Shown: positions 52,417-59,997 of the stretch, piece by piece
Numbering within the stretch: the first letter of the stretch is position 1
Layout: each line of letters begins with the position of its first letter
Origin: Amycolatopsis sp. A133
Lineage (GTDB): Bacteria; Actinomycetota; Actinomycetes; Mycobacteriales; Pseudonocardiaceae
Length of the DNA stretch: 64,000 nt
Direction of reading: 5' to 3'
Assembly (NCBI RefSeq): GCF_031082405.1
Contig: NZ_JAVHJU010000025.1
Location: 414,488 to 478,487 of the forward strand
The notes under the pieces: generated by a model
What the model saw: only the letters and a program-made list of their open reading frames with translations
Database searches by the model: none
Told to the model about the DNA's origin: nothing
Program-made: the position numbers and the translations under genes

Positions 52417-53829
52417 TTATTCGGCGCAGACCTTGCCGGAGTTGACGCAGTTGACGAGCCGGTTCATGATCTGCTTGCTCATCACGTTGCCGAAGTCGTC
52501 GTGGTCCGAACGCGGGTTGTGCTCTTCCTGGGCGAAGGCGTCCACTTTGTACTGCTTGTTCTGCTGGACGTCCTGCGGGATGTCGTAGACCAGGGTGACC
52601 TGCAGCTGGGGCACGTTCTTGAAGCCCTTGGGGCACTTGCCCTGCTGGTCGGCGAACACGATGTGGGTGCGGTGGTTCTCGCTGTCGGTGTTCTTGCCGT
52701 CCCAGCAGTTCGGGAAGGCGTGGATGCGCTCGACCTTGCTGCCCTGCGGGCAGATCGGGTACTTGTCCGTCAGCCGGTCCTCGAACCCGGTGCAGGTCCA
52801 GCTGGGCCGCGCGTTCGCCGGGCCGTTGGTGCTCTGCTTGGCGTCACCGTAGAGGACCTTCAGGCCGAGCGGCATCGCGACGACCTGCTCGGCCCCGCCG
52901 CCGATGAACTTCAGCTCCGCGGACTCCGGCTCGACGATCTCGCCGTCGTTGTCGCCGACCTCTTCGTTCTCGCCCTGCGGGCCGCCGAGCTCTTCCGCCT
53001 GCTGACCCTGGTTCTGGTTCTGCTGGTTCTGGTTCTGGTCCTGCTGGTTCTGCTGCTGGTCCTGGTTCTGGTCCTGCTGCTGGTTCTGTTGGTCCTGCTG
53101 GTCGTTCTGGTCCTGCTGCTGGTTGTTCTGGTCCTGGTTGCCCTGACGGCGCTGGCGGTCCTGCTGGCGGCCGTCGTTCTGGTCGCCCTGCTGCTGGGCG
53201 CTCAGGCCCGTCCGGCCGCCGCCCTGGCCCCTGCGTTCGCGCTGGTTCTGCTCCTGCGCGTCCTGGGCGTCCTGGGCGCTCTTGTCCTCCTGGACGTCAC
53301 CCGTCTTGCCCTGCTGCTCCTGCTTGGCCTGCTGGTTCTTGCTCGCGTCGGCCGCCTCGTCTTCGCGGTCGATGCGGATCACCGGCCAGAAGTACGCCGA
53401 CTGGTCGCCGTTCTTGCAGGTGGTGTCGCCGGCGAGCAGGCTCTTGAGGCTGGAATCGGCGTCGGTGGTCACGTTGCCGACGTAGTCGTGCAGGTGCTGG
53501 GCGCCGTTCTTGATCCCGGGCTGCGCGATGAAGTTGTCGGGGTTGTGGTGCGCACCGTCCGCGTTCGTTCCACAGTCGACGGTGAAGGAACCCTGGGCGC
53601 CCTTCTTCTTCAAGGCCGCGTTGACGTTCGTGCCGGCGGGGACCTTGGTGATGTCGATGAAGAACGACGGGTCCGCGGGGTCCGCGCTGGCTTCGCCCGT
53701 GCGGCCCGTGCTGACCGCGACGGCCAGTGCGCCGACGGCGATCGCCAGGCCGATCGCACCCATCGCGATCTTGGTTCGGCGGGCAACGCGGTGCTTGCCC
53801 GTCACGGGGGACCGAGAATTCCGGGCCAT
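52417..53829 (-). CDS. Secreted DUF1996 protein with a Q/N/D-rich insert
   Basis: A 470-residue exported protein. An N-terminal membrane or signal segment (IAMGAIGLAIAVGALAVAVS, residues 21-40) precedes a DUF1996 domain that is split in two. Part one (50-155) has DGAHHNPDNFIAQPG and QHLHDYVGN; part two (305-470) has KVLYGDAKQS, FPNCWDG, HRTHIVFADQQGKCPKGF and RSDHDDFGNV. Between them, residues 155-303 are low complexity, dominated by Gln, Asn and Asp. DUF1996 proteins are secreted; their role is unknown. The gene has its own promoter of the class found upstream of the electron-transfer operon. Confidence 0.88.
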   Translation of the reverse strand: MARNSRSPVTGKHRVARRTKIAMGAIGLAIAVGALAVAVSTGRTGEASADPADPSFFIDITKVPAGTNVNAALKKKGAQGSFTVDCGTNADGAHHNPDNFIAQPGIKNGAQHLHDYVGNVTTDADSSLKSLLAGDTTCKNGDQSAYFWPVIRIDREDEAADASKNQQAKQEQQGKTGDVQEDKSAQDAQDAQEQNQRERRGQGGGRTGLSAQQQGDQNDGRQQDRQRRQGNQDQNNQQQDQNDQQDQQNQQQDQNQDQQQNQQDQNQNQQNQNQGQQAEELGGPQGENEEVGDNDGEIVEPESAELKFIGGGAEQVVAMPLGLKVLYGDAKQSTNGPANARPSWTCTGFEDRLTDKYPICPQGSKVERIHAFPNCWDGKNTDSENHRTHIVFADQQGKCPKGFKNVPQLQVTLVYDIPQDVQQNKQYKVDAFAQEEHNPRSDHDDFGNVMSKQIMNRLVNCVNSGKVCAE

Positions 53830-53984
53830 AGACTAGTTCACCTCGTTCGTTATTCCGGGCGCGCGCTTGGGGACAGCGCGGCGGCCCGGGCAAGAACTAC
53901 CGTTGATTGAGCTCGAAATCGCGCGGAACCCGTGGGGATGCTTGCGGTTCCGGCTGTCGGGATGCATCGGGGGATGCATTGGGG

Positions 53985-54012
53985 GATACGGACCTGGGCG
54001 CCCCGAGGTTCA
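53985..54012 (-). promoter_or_regulatory. SigL-type ECF promoter for the DUF1996 gene
   Basis: On the minus strand TGAACC (54012-54007), 16-nt spacer, CGTATC (53990-53985). Identical in both boxes and in spacing to the plus-strand promoter at 55537. It gives a leader of about 150 nt before the DUF1996 start. Mycobacterial SigL reads TGAACC-N15-17-CGTGTC-like sites. Confidence 0.75.
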
Positions 54013-54105
54013 AAAGCGACCGGCCCGTTATCTGTTCGTTATCTACGAGAAGGCAACCGGACAGCATTCACCCAGGTCACGGCGTTCCACCGAAAAGAAA
54101 GAGAT

Positions 54106-54897
54106 TCAGCGCTGGACGACGACGAGGACCGTGCCGTCTTCGCCGCGGACCTCGAACCGGCTGATCTGGTCCATCGCCAGGGAGACGGAACCCTGCAGCC
54201 GCAACGGTTCGGGCGAGCCGGGGATGCCGAACCCCTTGGGCGGCACCGACCAGCTGGAGACCACGCGCTCGTCGCCGGTCGCGGGGATGGCGACCAGCTG
54301 GCACTTCACCGGCCCGACGATCCCGCGCAGCTCGAGCTCGACGCGGCTGCCCCACTCCACCGGGGAGACCGTGACCAGCGCGCTGACGGCGGACCCGCCG
54401 CTGCCGCGGCCGTAGGTCTGGCCGCCGCCGGGCTGGTCGGGGGCGCCCGCCGACGGCGGTGGGGTCGACGTGGCCAGGACGGTCGGCGACGGCGGTGGCT
54501 GCTTGTTGCTGGGGGCGGCGAGCGACGCGGGCGGCACGGCGTCGGCCGGCCGGACGGCGAGGGTCACCAGCGGGCCGGCGATGACGGCCGCGGCGGCCGC
54601 GGCCCCGGCGAGGATGCCGATCCGGCGACGGCGGCGCCGCTTCACGGCGGCCTCTTCCATGAGGCCGCGCAGCACGCGGGGCCCCGGCGAGAGGGTGCGC
54701 GGGCTCGGCGCGGGCATCGGGGGCTCCGGCCAGCTGCGCTTCACCAGGTCGAGGACGTCCGGCAGCTGGTAGAGCTCGATCAGGTCGAGCTGGCAGTGCG
54801 GGCAGTTCATCAGGTGGGCTTCGAACTGGCTGTTCTCGGCCTCGCTGAGGACGCCGAGCACGTAGGCGGCGACGTCGGTGTGCGCTGATCCGGCCAC
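54106..54897 (-). CDS. Zinc-binding anti-sigma factor (RskA/RslA-like)
   Basis: A 263-residue membrane protein. The ZAS zinc motif H-x3-C-x2-C is at residues 28-35 (EAHLMNCPHC) within the cytoplasmic sigma-binding domain. A transmembrane helix (GILAGAAAAAAVIAGPLVTL) follows an Arg-rich stop (KRRRRRR). The extracytoplasmic part has a Pro/Ser linker and a C-terminal RskA-like beta domain (VEWGSRVELELRGI, QISRFEVRGEDGTVLVVV). GTG at 54897, 7 bp after the sigma gene. It should hold the ECF sigma inactive until an envelope or redox signal. Confidence 0.88.
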   Translation of the reverse strand: MAGSAHTDVAAYVLGVLSEAENSQFEAHLMNCPHCQLDLIELYQLPDVLDLVKRSWPEPPMPAPSPRTLSPGPRVLRGLMEEAAVKRRRRRRIGILAGAAAAAAVIAGPLVTLAVRPADAVPPASLAAPSNKQPPPSPTVLATSTPPPSAGAPDQPGGGQTYGRGSGGSAVSALVTVSPVEWGSRVELELRGIVGPVKCQLVAIPATGDERVVSSWSVPPKGFGIPGSPEPLRLQGSVSLAMDQISRFEVRGEDGTVLVVVQR

Positions 54898-54904
54898 GCT
54901 CAGT

Positions 54905-55474
54905 TCACCCCCGCTCGCGCAGGGCCCGGCGCAGTGCGCGGACGGCGTGGTGGATGCGGGACTTGACGGTGCCCGGGGGCACGCCGAGGGTGGCCGCGAC
55001 CTCGTTCACGGTCCGATCGCGCAGGTAGGTCTGCTGGATGGCCTCCCGCTGCTCGGGCGAAAGACCCTGCAGCGCCTCGTAAACGATCATCGCGGCGAGC
55101 GTCCGGTCCGACTCGTCGGACACCGCGATCGCGTCGGATTCGATCTCCTCGAGCTCCTGGGGCCGCACGCTGCGGCTGCGCCAGCCGTCGATGACGGTCC
55201 GCCGGGCGACGGTGAACAACCAGGCACGCAGCATCTCCGGCTGGCGGTCGAGCTTGTCGGCGTTCCGCCACGCCTTGATCAGGGTCTCCTGCACGACGTC
55301 CTCGGCCCACTGCCGGTCGTGGCCGGTCAGCCGCAGCGCGAACGCCATCAGGGACCCGCCGAACTCCTGGTAGAGCGCCTTCGCCAGATCGTCGTGGCCG
55401 TCGCGGGGCTCGACGACGGCATCGTGATCTCCGACGGATCTCAGCGCTCGGGTGTGCCGTCCCACGCGGGACAT
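54905..55474 (-). CDS. ECF RNA polymerase sigma factor, SigL/SigK-like
   Basis: A 189-residue ECF sigma factor. Region 2: YQEFGGSLMAFALRLTGHDR, AEDVVQETLIKAWRNADKLD, RAWLFTVARRTVIDGWRSRS. Region 4: LSPEQREAIQQTYLRDRTVN and GVPPGTVKSRIHHAVRALRR. Layout and wording resemble mycobacterial SigL. Co-transcribed with its anti-sigma factor. Matching promoters precede the two flanking transcription units but I see none before the sigma gene itself, so autoregulation is not evident. Confidence 0.9.
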   Translation of the reverse strand: MSRVGRHTRALRSVGDHDAVVEPRDGHDDLAKALYQEFGGSLMAFALRLTGHDRQWAEDVVQETLIKAWRNADKLDRQPEMLRAWLFTVARRTVIDGWRSRSVRPQELEEIESDAIAVSDESDRTLAAMIVYEALQGLSPEQREAIQQTYLRDRTVNEVAATLGVPPGTVKSRIHHAVRALRRALRERG

Positions 55475-55536
55475 CCTGGTGGGCCGGACGGCCTACGTCC
55501 AGTACTTCGGGCCGCAAACCGGGAGCAAAACTTTTT

Positions 55537-55564
55537 TGAACCGTTTCCGTACCGTGTCCGTATC
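55537..55564 (+). promoter_or_regulatory. SigL-type ECF promoter for the electron-transfer operon
   Basis: TGAACC at 55537-55542, 16-nt spacer, CGTATC at 55559-55564; transcription should begin near 55571, about 135 nt before the first GTG. Same boxes and spacing as the promoter at 53985-54012. Confidence 0.75.
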
Positions 55565-55704
55565 CCCTACCGAAGACCCCGACCAGGCGTTGTCCCCCGC
55601 AACGCTCCGCATCCACTCCGGACCGAATGTCCACTGTGGATCTTTCGCGCCCTTTTCCGTTGCACTACCGGCAACAGCGCGTAGTCATGCCCCACGGAGG
55701 AGCA

Positions 55705-56304
55705 GTGATCCGCATTCCCCGACCGGTGGTCCCCGCCGCCGTGTGCCTCACCGCACTCGCCCTGCTCACCGCCTGTACCGCCGGCGCCGCCACCACCCCG
55801 GGTGGCGGTTACGCCGCGGGTGGCGCCGGCATGCAGATGCCCGGCATGCAGCAGGGGCAGGTCGTCCTGCCGATGCCGCAGTCCATCACCGCCGACCCGA
55901 ACAACCCGGCGAAGAGCCAGCTCCGGGCCGCGAAGACGTTCGACCTCGGGCTCCTGCTCGTCGACGGGACCGGGTACACGATCTACCGCTACGACCGGGA
56001 CTCGACCAACCCCCCGCGGTCGAACTGCACCGGTGCGTGCGCGGACAAGTGGGTCCCGGTCAAGGCCGGCGGCAACCTGGCGCCGGTCGACGTCGACCAG
56101 TCGCTGATCGGCGAGCTCACCCGCGACGACGGCAGCCAGCAGCTCACCCTCGCCGGCTGGCCGCTGTACCACTTCACCGGCGACAGCGAACCGGCCGACA
56201 CCTCCGGGCAGGGCCTCGACCAGGCGTGGTACCCCATCGCGCCGGACGGCAAGAAGATCACGCTCACCCAGGACGAGTGGAGGCAAAATGCGTTCGGCGT
56301 CTGA
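55705..56304 (+). CDS. COG4315/Lipoprotein_15-type secreted lipoprotein
   Basis: A 199-residue lipoprotein; GTG at 55705 follows GGAGGA at ideal spacing, placing lipobox LLTAC (Cys24) at the end of a signal peptide. A Gly/Met-rich stretch GAGMQMPGMQQG follows, a possible copper-binding or flexible segment. Two repeats of the COG4315 type come next: GYTIYRYDRDSTNPPRSNCT with GACADKW, and LAGWPLYHFTGD with LDQAWYPIAPDG. The family has no settled function. First gene of a five-gene operon; overlaps the next gene by 17 bp. Confidence 0.85.
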   Translation: MIRIPRPVVPAAVCLTALALLTACTAGAATTPGGGYAAGGAGMQMPGMQQGQVVLPMPQSITADPNNPAKSQLRAAKTFDLGLLLVDGTGYTIYRYDRDSTNPPRSNCTGACADKWVPVKAGGNLAPVDVDQSLIGELTRDDGSQQLTLAGWPLYHFTGDSEPADTSGQGLDQAWYPIAPDGKKITLTQDEWRQNAFGV

Positions 56305-57079
56305 GCTCACCGGGCTCGAGCTCGAGACCCCGTCCGTCTTCGGGTTCTCCCGCCCGCTGGTCCGGATCCTGTTCGTGCTGGTCGCGGTCATGACGCTGCT
56401 CGCGCCGGGCTCGACCTCGCTCGCCCAGACCACCGCGATCTCCGACACCGACGCGGTGCTGCTGACCAAGGTCCGCCAGGCCGGGCTGTGGGAGATGCCG
56501 TCGGGCATGATGGCGATGGAGAAGGGCAGCCCGATCGTCCAGAAGGTCGGCTTCGCGATCATGATGGACCACGGCCGTCTCGACGTGGCCACGCGCGCGC
56601 TCTCGCAGAAGCTGAACTCGCCGGTCCCCGACCAGCCCTCCGAGGAACAGCGCGGCTGGCTCGCCGAACAGATGAACGCCTCCCCCGGACCGGAGTTCGA
56701 CCGCATCTTCGCCAACCGGCTGCGCGCCGCGCACGGCCAGGTGTTCGCCGTCCTCGCGCAGCTGCGGGCCGGGACCCGCAACGACGACGTCCGGGCCTTC
56801 GCGACCGTCGGCAACCAGGCGGTCATGCGGCACATGACGATGCTCGAGAGCACCGGGATGGTCGACTACACCGCGCTGCCCGCCCCGGTGGTCTCCACCA
56901 CCGCGGCGCCCACCGGGATCCAGCTCGGCCTCGACACGTCCCAGCTCGCCGTGGTGGCGGCCCTGTTCCTGCTGGTCGGCGGCGGCCTGTTCTACGTGCT
57001 GCGCCAGATCAAGAGCAACCGTGGCCGCGCCAGGGCGACCCGGCCGGCCACCGCGAGAACCGGGGGTAGCCATGGTTGA
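56288..57079 (+). CDS. DUF4142 protein with N- and C-terminal membrane helices
   Basis: A 263-residue exported protein. A first hydrophobic segment (ILFVLVAVMTLLAPGS) directs export; the external part is a helical DUF4142 domain of ferritin-like character, with VLLTKVRQAGLWEMPSGMMA, FAIMMDHGRLDVATRALSQK and AVMRHMTMLESTGMVDYTAL. A C-terminal helix (AVVAALFLLVGGGLFYVLRQ) and basic tail anchor it. Met and His are frequent in the domain. GGAGG precedes ATG 56288. Overlaps the next gene by 8 bp. Confidence 0.85.
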   Translation: MRSASELTGLELETPSVFGFSRPLVRILFVLVAVMTLLAPGSTSLAQTTAISDTDAVLLTKVRQAGLWEMPSGMMAMEKGSPIVQKVGFAIMMDHGRLDVATRALSQKLNSPVPDQPSEEQRGWLAEQMNASPGPEFDRIFANRLRAAHGQVFAVLAQLRAGTRNDDVRAFATVGNQAVMRHMTMLESTGMVDYTALPAPVVSTTAAPTGIQLGLDTSQLAVVAALFLLVGGGLFYVLRQIKSNRGRARATRPATARTGGSHG

Positions 57080-57689
57080 GACCTGGCACGACGCGACGAT
57101 CTTCCTCACCCAGCAGTTCCAGCCGAAGACCGACCCCGCCGCCCGCGGCCTCGCCGCCTTCGCCGCCCGGACGTCCTACGGGGCGGCGATGCTGACCCTC
57201 ACCTGGGGCGTGCTCACCGCGACCGGCTGGATCCGCTCGGTCACCGGCCGGAAGGGCTTGCGCAGCACCCATATGGTGCTGGCCACCGCGACGATCATCT
57301 TCGGTGCCGTCCACGCACTGGGTTTCACCTACCTGACGGTCGCCCCGTACAGCTTCGCGTACATGTTCATCCCCTTCGGCTCCGGCCAGGAGGGCCGCCA
57401 CCTCGCGGGCATCGTCGGCTTCGAGGTCATGTTCGCCATCTTCCTGACCGCGGGCCTGCAGCGCTTCACGTCCTACCGGCGCTGGCTGTGGCTGCACCGC
57501 TGCGCGTACCCGGCCGTGGGGCTGATCGCGATCCACTCCTGGTTCGGCGCGATCGCCAACGGCCACCTCTCGGTCACCTGGCTGGGCGGCATCACGCTGC
57601 TCGTGCCGGCCGTGACGGTGTCGATGCTGCGGTTCATGCCGGCCCGCACGCTCGAACGCATCGGTCTCGTGGAAGAGCAGGTGGCTTGA
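57072..57689 (+). CDS. Haem b transmembrane protein, ferric-reductase-like
   Basis: A 205-residue integral membrane protein with five to six helices. Two adjacent helices carry the paired haem ligands typical of the ferric reductase/NOX transmembrane domain: H-x13-H in STHMVLATATIIFGAVHALG and H-x12-H in LHRCAYPAVGLIAIHSWFG, enough for two stacked b haems. It lacks the FAD/NADPH-binding half of those enzymes, which the downstream ferredoxin and reductase could replace. ATG at 57072. Predicted to carry electrons across the cytoplasmic membrane. Confidence 0.85.
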   Translation: MVETWHDATIFLTQQFQPKTDPAARGLAAFAARTSYGAAMLTLTWGVLTATGWIRSVTGRKGLRSTHMVLATATIIFGAVHALGFTYLTVAPYSFAYMFIPFGSGQEGRHLAGIVGFEVMFAIFLTAGLQRFTSYRRWLWLHRCAYPAVGLIAIHSWFGAIANGHLSVTWLGGITLLVPAVTVSMLRFMPARTLERIGLVEEQVA

Positions 57690-57690
57690 C

Positions 57691-57921
57691 ATGCCCTTCC
57701 GGTTACCCGGCGGCGGGCCCCGGATCAGCGTCGACAACGACCGGTGCGAGCTCTACGGCATCTGCGCCATGGAGGCGCCGGACGTGTTCGACCTCGGCCA
57801 GGACGGCCGCCTGCGCTTCCACACGCGGCTGCTGGACGAAACCACCATTGAACAGGCGAAGATGGCCGCCCGCTGCTGCCCGATGCAGGCGGTCGTGATG
57901 AGAGGGGACCTCGATGGCTGA
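57691..57921 (+). CDS. Small ferredoxin, [3Fe-4S]-like
   Basis: A 76-residue cytoplasmic electron carrier. Cys19, Cys25 (DRCELYGICAMEAP) and Cys63 before Pro64 (ARCCPMQAV) follow the C-x5-C...C-P pattern of actinobacterial single-cluster [3Fe-4S] ferredoxins, many of which serve P450s. Begins 1 bp after the haem protein and overlaps the reductase by 8 bp, so it most likely links those two. Confidence 0.88.
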   Translation: MPFRLPGGGPRISVDNDRCELYGICAMEAPDVFDLGQDGRLRFHTRLLDETTIEQAKMAARCCPMQAVVMRGDLDG

Positions 57922-59383
57922 CGGCGACCGGATCGTCATCGTCGGTGCGGGCGTCGCCGGGCTGCGTGCCGCGGAACGCTTGCGGGAACAGAAGTTCGAC
58001 GGCGAGATCGTGCTCATCGGTGACGAGGCCCGGCGGCCCTACCACCGGCCGATGGTCTCCAAGGCGCTGGTGATGGGGACCGAACGGCCCAGCGACGTGG
58101 GCCTTTCGCACTACCTGCCGGACCTCGACGTGCACTGGCGGCTCGGCGCGCGGGTCACGCACCTGGACACCACCGAGCGGGTCGTGCACCTGCCCGGCGG
58201 CGAATCCCTCTGGTACGACGGCCTGATCGCCGCGACCGGCGTCTACCCGCGGCACCTGCCCGGGGCACCGCGGCACGACCCGCGGGTGCGGATCCTGCGC
58301 ACGGTCGAGGACTCGATGGCGGTGCGCCGCTGCCTCAACGCCAGCAAGAAACCGGCCGTCGTGATCGGTGCCGGCCTGATCGGCAACGAGTTCGCCGCGA
58401 GCATGCGGCACATCGGCCGGGACGTCACCTTGATCGGGCACGCGAAGGCGCCGCTGCACCGCTTCGGCGACCGCGTCTCGAGCGGTGTCGTCGAGGCGCA
58501 CCACGAACACCGCGCCAACCTGGCGATGCGGAGCGAAGTCCGGCACTGGATCAGCACGAAGGACACCGTCGGGCTGCACCTGACGAACAACCAGCTGCTG
58601 GTCGCCAGCGTCGTCGTGCTCGCCATCGGCAGCGTCCCGTCGGTCGACTGGATGCGCGGCTCGGGCCTCGACATCAGCGACGGCGTGCTCTGCGACTCGA
58701 AGCTGTTCGCCGAGGGTGCCTCCGACGTCGTCATCGCGGGCGACATCGCGCGCTGGCCGAACCTGCGGTTCGACGAGACCCCGCGGCGGGTGGAGCACTG
58801 GATCAACGCCGTCGAGTCGGCCCGGCACGCGGCGGACAACCTGCTGCTGGGCCAGTCGAGCGCCCGGCCGTTCACCCCGCTCCCCCGCGCCTGGTCGACG
58901 CTGTACGACACCCGGCTGCAGATGTGCGGGATGCCGTCGCTGGCCGAGGACACCGTGTCGCTGGCCGACGGCATCACCGGGTTCATCCGCGACGGCAGGC
59001 TCGTCGGCATCTCCTCGTGGGACAAGCCGCGGGCGATGCTCGACTGGATGGCCGAACTCGACCGGCGGCTGCCCGCCCCCGACTACGTGCCCGAGCCGGA
59101 GCCCGCGCCCGTCGCCGAGGTCCCGCAGGTCCCGGTGGTCGAGCCGGCGCTCGCCGCGCTGGCGGCCGAGGTGCCGCCGGAGTTCGAGAGCGGGTTCGAC
59201 GCGCAGGCCTTCGAGCGCGAGTTCGAGAGCGAGTTCGCCAACGACATCCCGACGACGGCGTTCCCCGCGCTGTCCCCGCCCACGACGGCACTGCAGGCGC
59301 TGTCCCCGCCCACGACGGCGCTGCAGGCGCAGTCGCTGCCCGCGGGGGCGCTGCCGACCATGGCCATCCCGATGGGGAGGTAG
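57914..59383 (+). CDS. FAD-dependent ferredoxin reductase with extended C-terminal tail
   Basis: Pyridine-nucleotide-disulfide-oxidoreductase fold, 489 aa. FAD site IVIVGAGVAGLRAAERL (residues 8-24), NAD(P) site VVIGAGLIGNEFAASM, and second FAD motif VVIAGDIARWPNL. Works as NAD(P)H to ferredoxin reductase. The catalytic part ends near residue 395; the remaining 90 residues are Pro/Glu-rich, then a repeat PTTALQALSPPTTALQAQS, absent from ordinary family members of about 400 aa. GAGGGGA precedes ATG 57914. Last gene of the operon. Confidence 0.87.
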   Translation: MADGDRIVIVGAGVAGLRAAERLREQKFDGEIVLIGDEARRPYHRPMVSKALVMGTERPSDVGLSHYLPDLDVHWRLGARVTHLDTTERVVHLPGGESLWYDGLIAATGVYPRHLPGAPRHDPRVRILRTVEDSMAVRRCLNASKKPAVVIGAGLIGNEFAASMRHIGRDVTLIGHAKAPLHRFGDRVSSGVVEAHHEHRANLAMRSEVRHWISTKDTVGLHLTNNQLLVASVVVLAIGSVPSVDWMRGSGLDISDGVLCDSKLFAEGASDVVIAGDIARWPNLRFDETPRRVEHWINAVESARHAADNLLLGQSSARPFTPLPRAWSTLYDTRLQMCGMPSLAEDTVSLADGITGFIRDGRLVGISSWDKPRAMLDWMAELDRRLPAPDYVPEPEPAPVAEVPQVPVVEPALAALAAEVPPEFESGFDAQAFEREFESEFANDIPTTAFPALSPPTTALQALSPPTTALQAQSLPAGALPTMAIPMGR

Positions 59384-59424
59384 CGAAGCCGGGACGGGGC
59401 TGCGCGCGGCGGCCCCCGTCCCTT

Positions 59425-59470
59425 GCCGGCCACCCCACCCCCTCCGCGGCTGGGTGGTGGGGTGGCCGGC
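59425..59470 (+). terminator. Terminator after the electron-transfer operon
   Basis: 15-bp perfect stem GCCGGCCACCCCACC with 59456-59470 and a 16-nt loop, 41 bp after the reductase stop. Confidence 0.78.
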
Positions 59471-59504
59471 CCCAACGTCCCCCTGCCCGCCTCGCGTACG
59501 ACAA

Positions 59505-59550
59505 TCGGGGCTTCGCCCCGAGCCGGGGGCTTCGCCACCCGGACCCCCGA
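59505..59550. repeat. GGGGCTTCGCCCC-type intergenic repeat
   Basis: Starts CGGGGCTTCGCCCCGAGCC and ends CACCCGGACCCCCGA. Nearly identical to the copy in the response regulator at 621-666. Lies in the 614-bp gap between the reductase and the AraC gene, which otherwise holds hairpin-prone GC-rich sequence and array B. Confidence 0.75.
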
Positions 59551-59820
59551 AAAACAGGGGCTGTGAAACGCGCGCCCGGCGGGCCAGGAGAGGGCCATCC
59601 CGAGGGAACCCGACGCCCCCGGGGTGGCCTTCTTCCGGCGCACCGGGCGGGGGCCCGGGGTCGAGTGCCGCGGCGGGTCACTCCGCCGGGGCACACGGGT
59701 CGTGGAGATCGTTCCGGCGGAAGGGTATGCCGCCGGAAGGGGCTCCACGGTCTTGCAGCACCGGTGCAGGGCCGTCCCGGGGGCACGGGAACCCCCGGGA
59801 CGGCCTCCACCACGTCGCCC

Positions 59821-59946
59821 CATCACGAGTGATGCCCCTCCAATCACGCGAAATGCCCCTCCAGTCACGAGTGATGCCCCTCCAGTCACGAGTGATGCCT
59901 CTCCAGTCACGCGCGATGCCCCTCCAGTCACGCGTGACAGCAGCCC
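59821..59946. repeat. Six 21-bp tandem units (array B)
   Basis: Units start at 59821, 59842, 59863, 59884, 59905 and 59926; typical form AGTCACGAGTGATGCCCCTC plus C. The reverse complement of array A units (AGTCACGCGAGATGCCTCTC plus C in this phase) differs at only about four positions, so A and B are one family in opposite orientation. Confidence 0.9.
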
Positions 59947-59997
59947 CGGCCGGGCGAAACCGGTCACCGGCCCCGCCGGATGTGGCAGGATCCATCC

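Noticed and set aside
59678..59995. Minus-strand frame with the same heptad repeats at array B
   Set aside because: Same explanation as for array A; the similarity of the two frames follows from the shared repeat, not from a protein.
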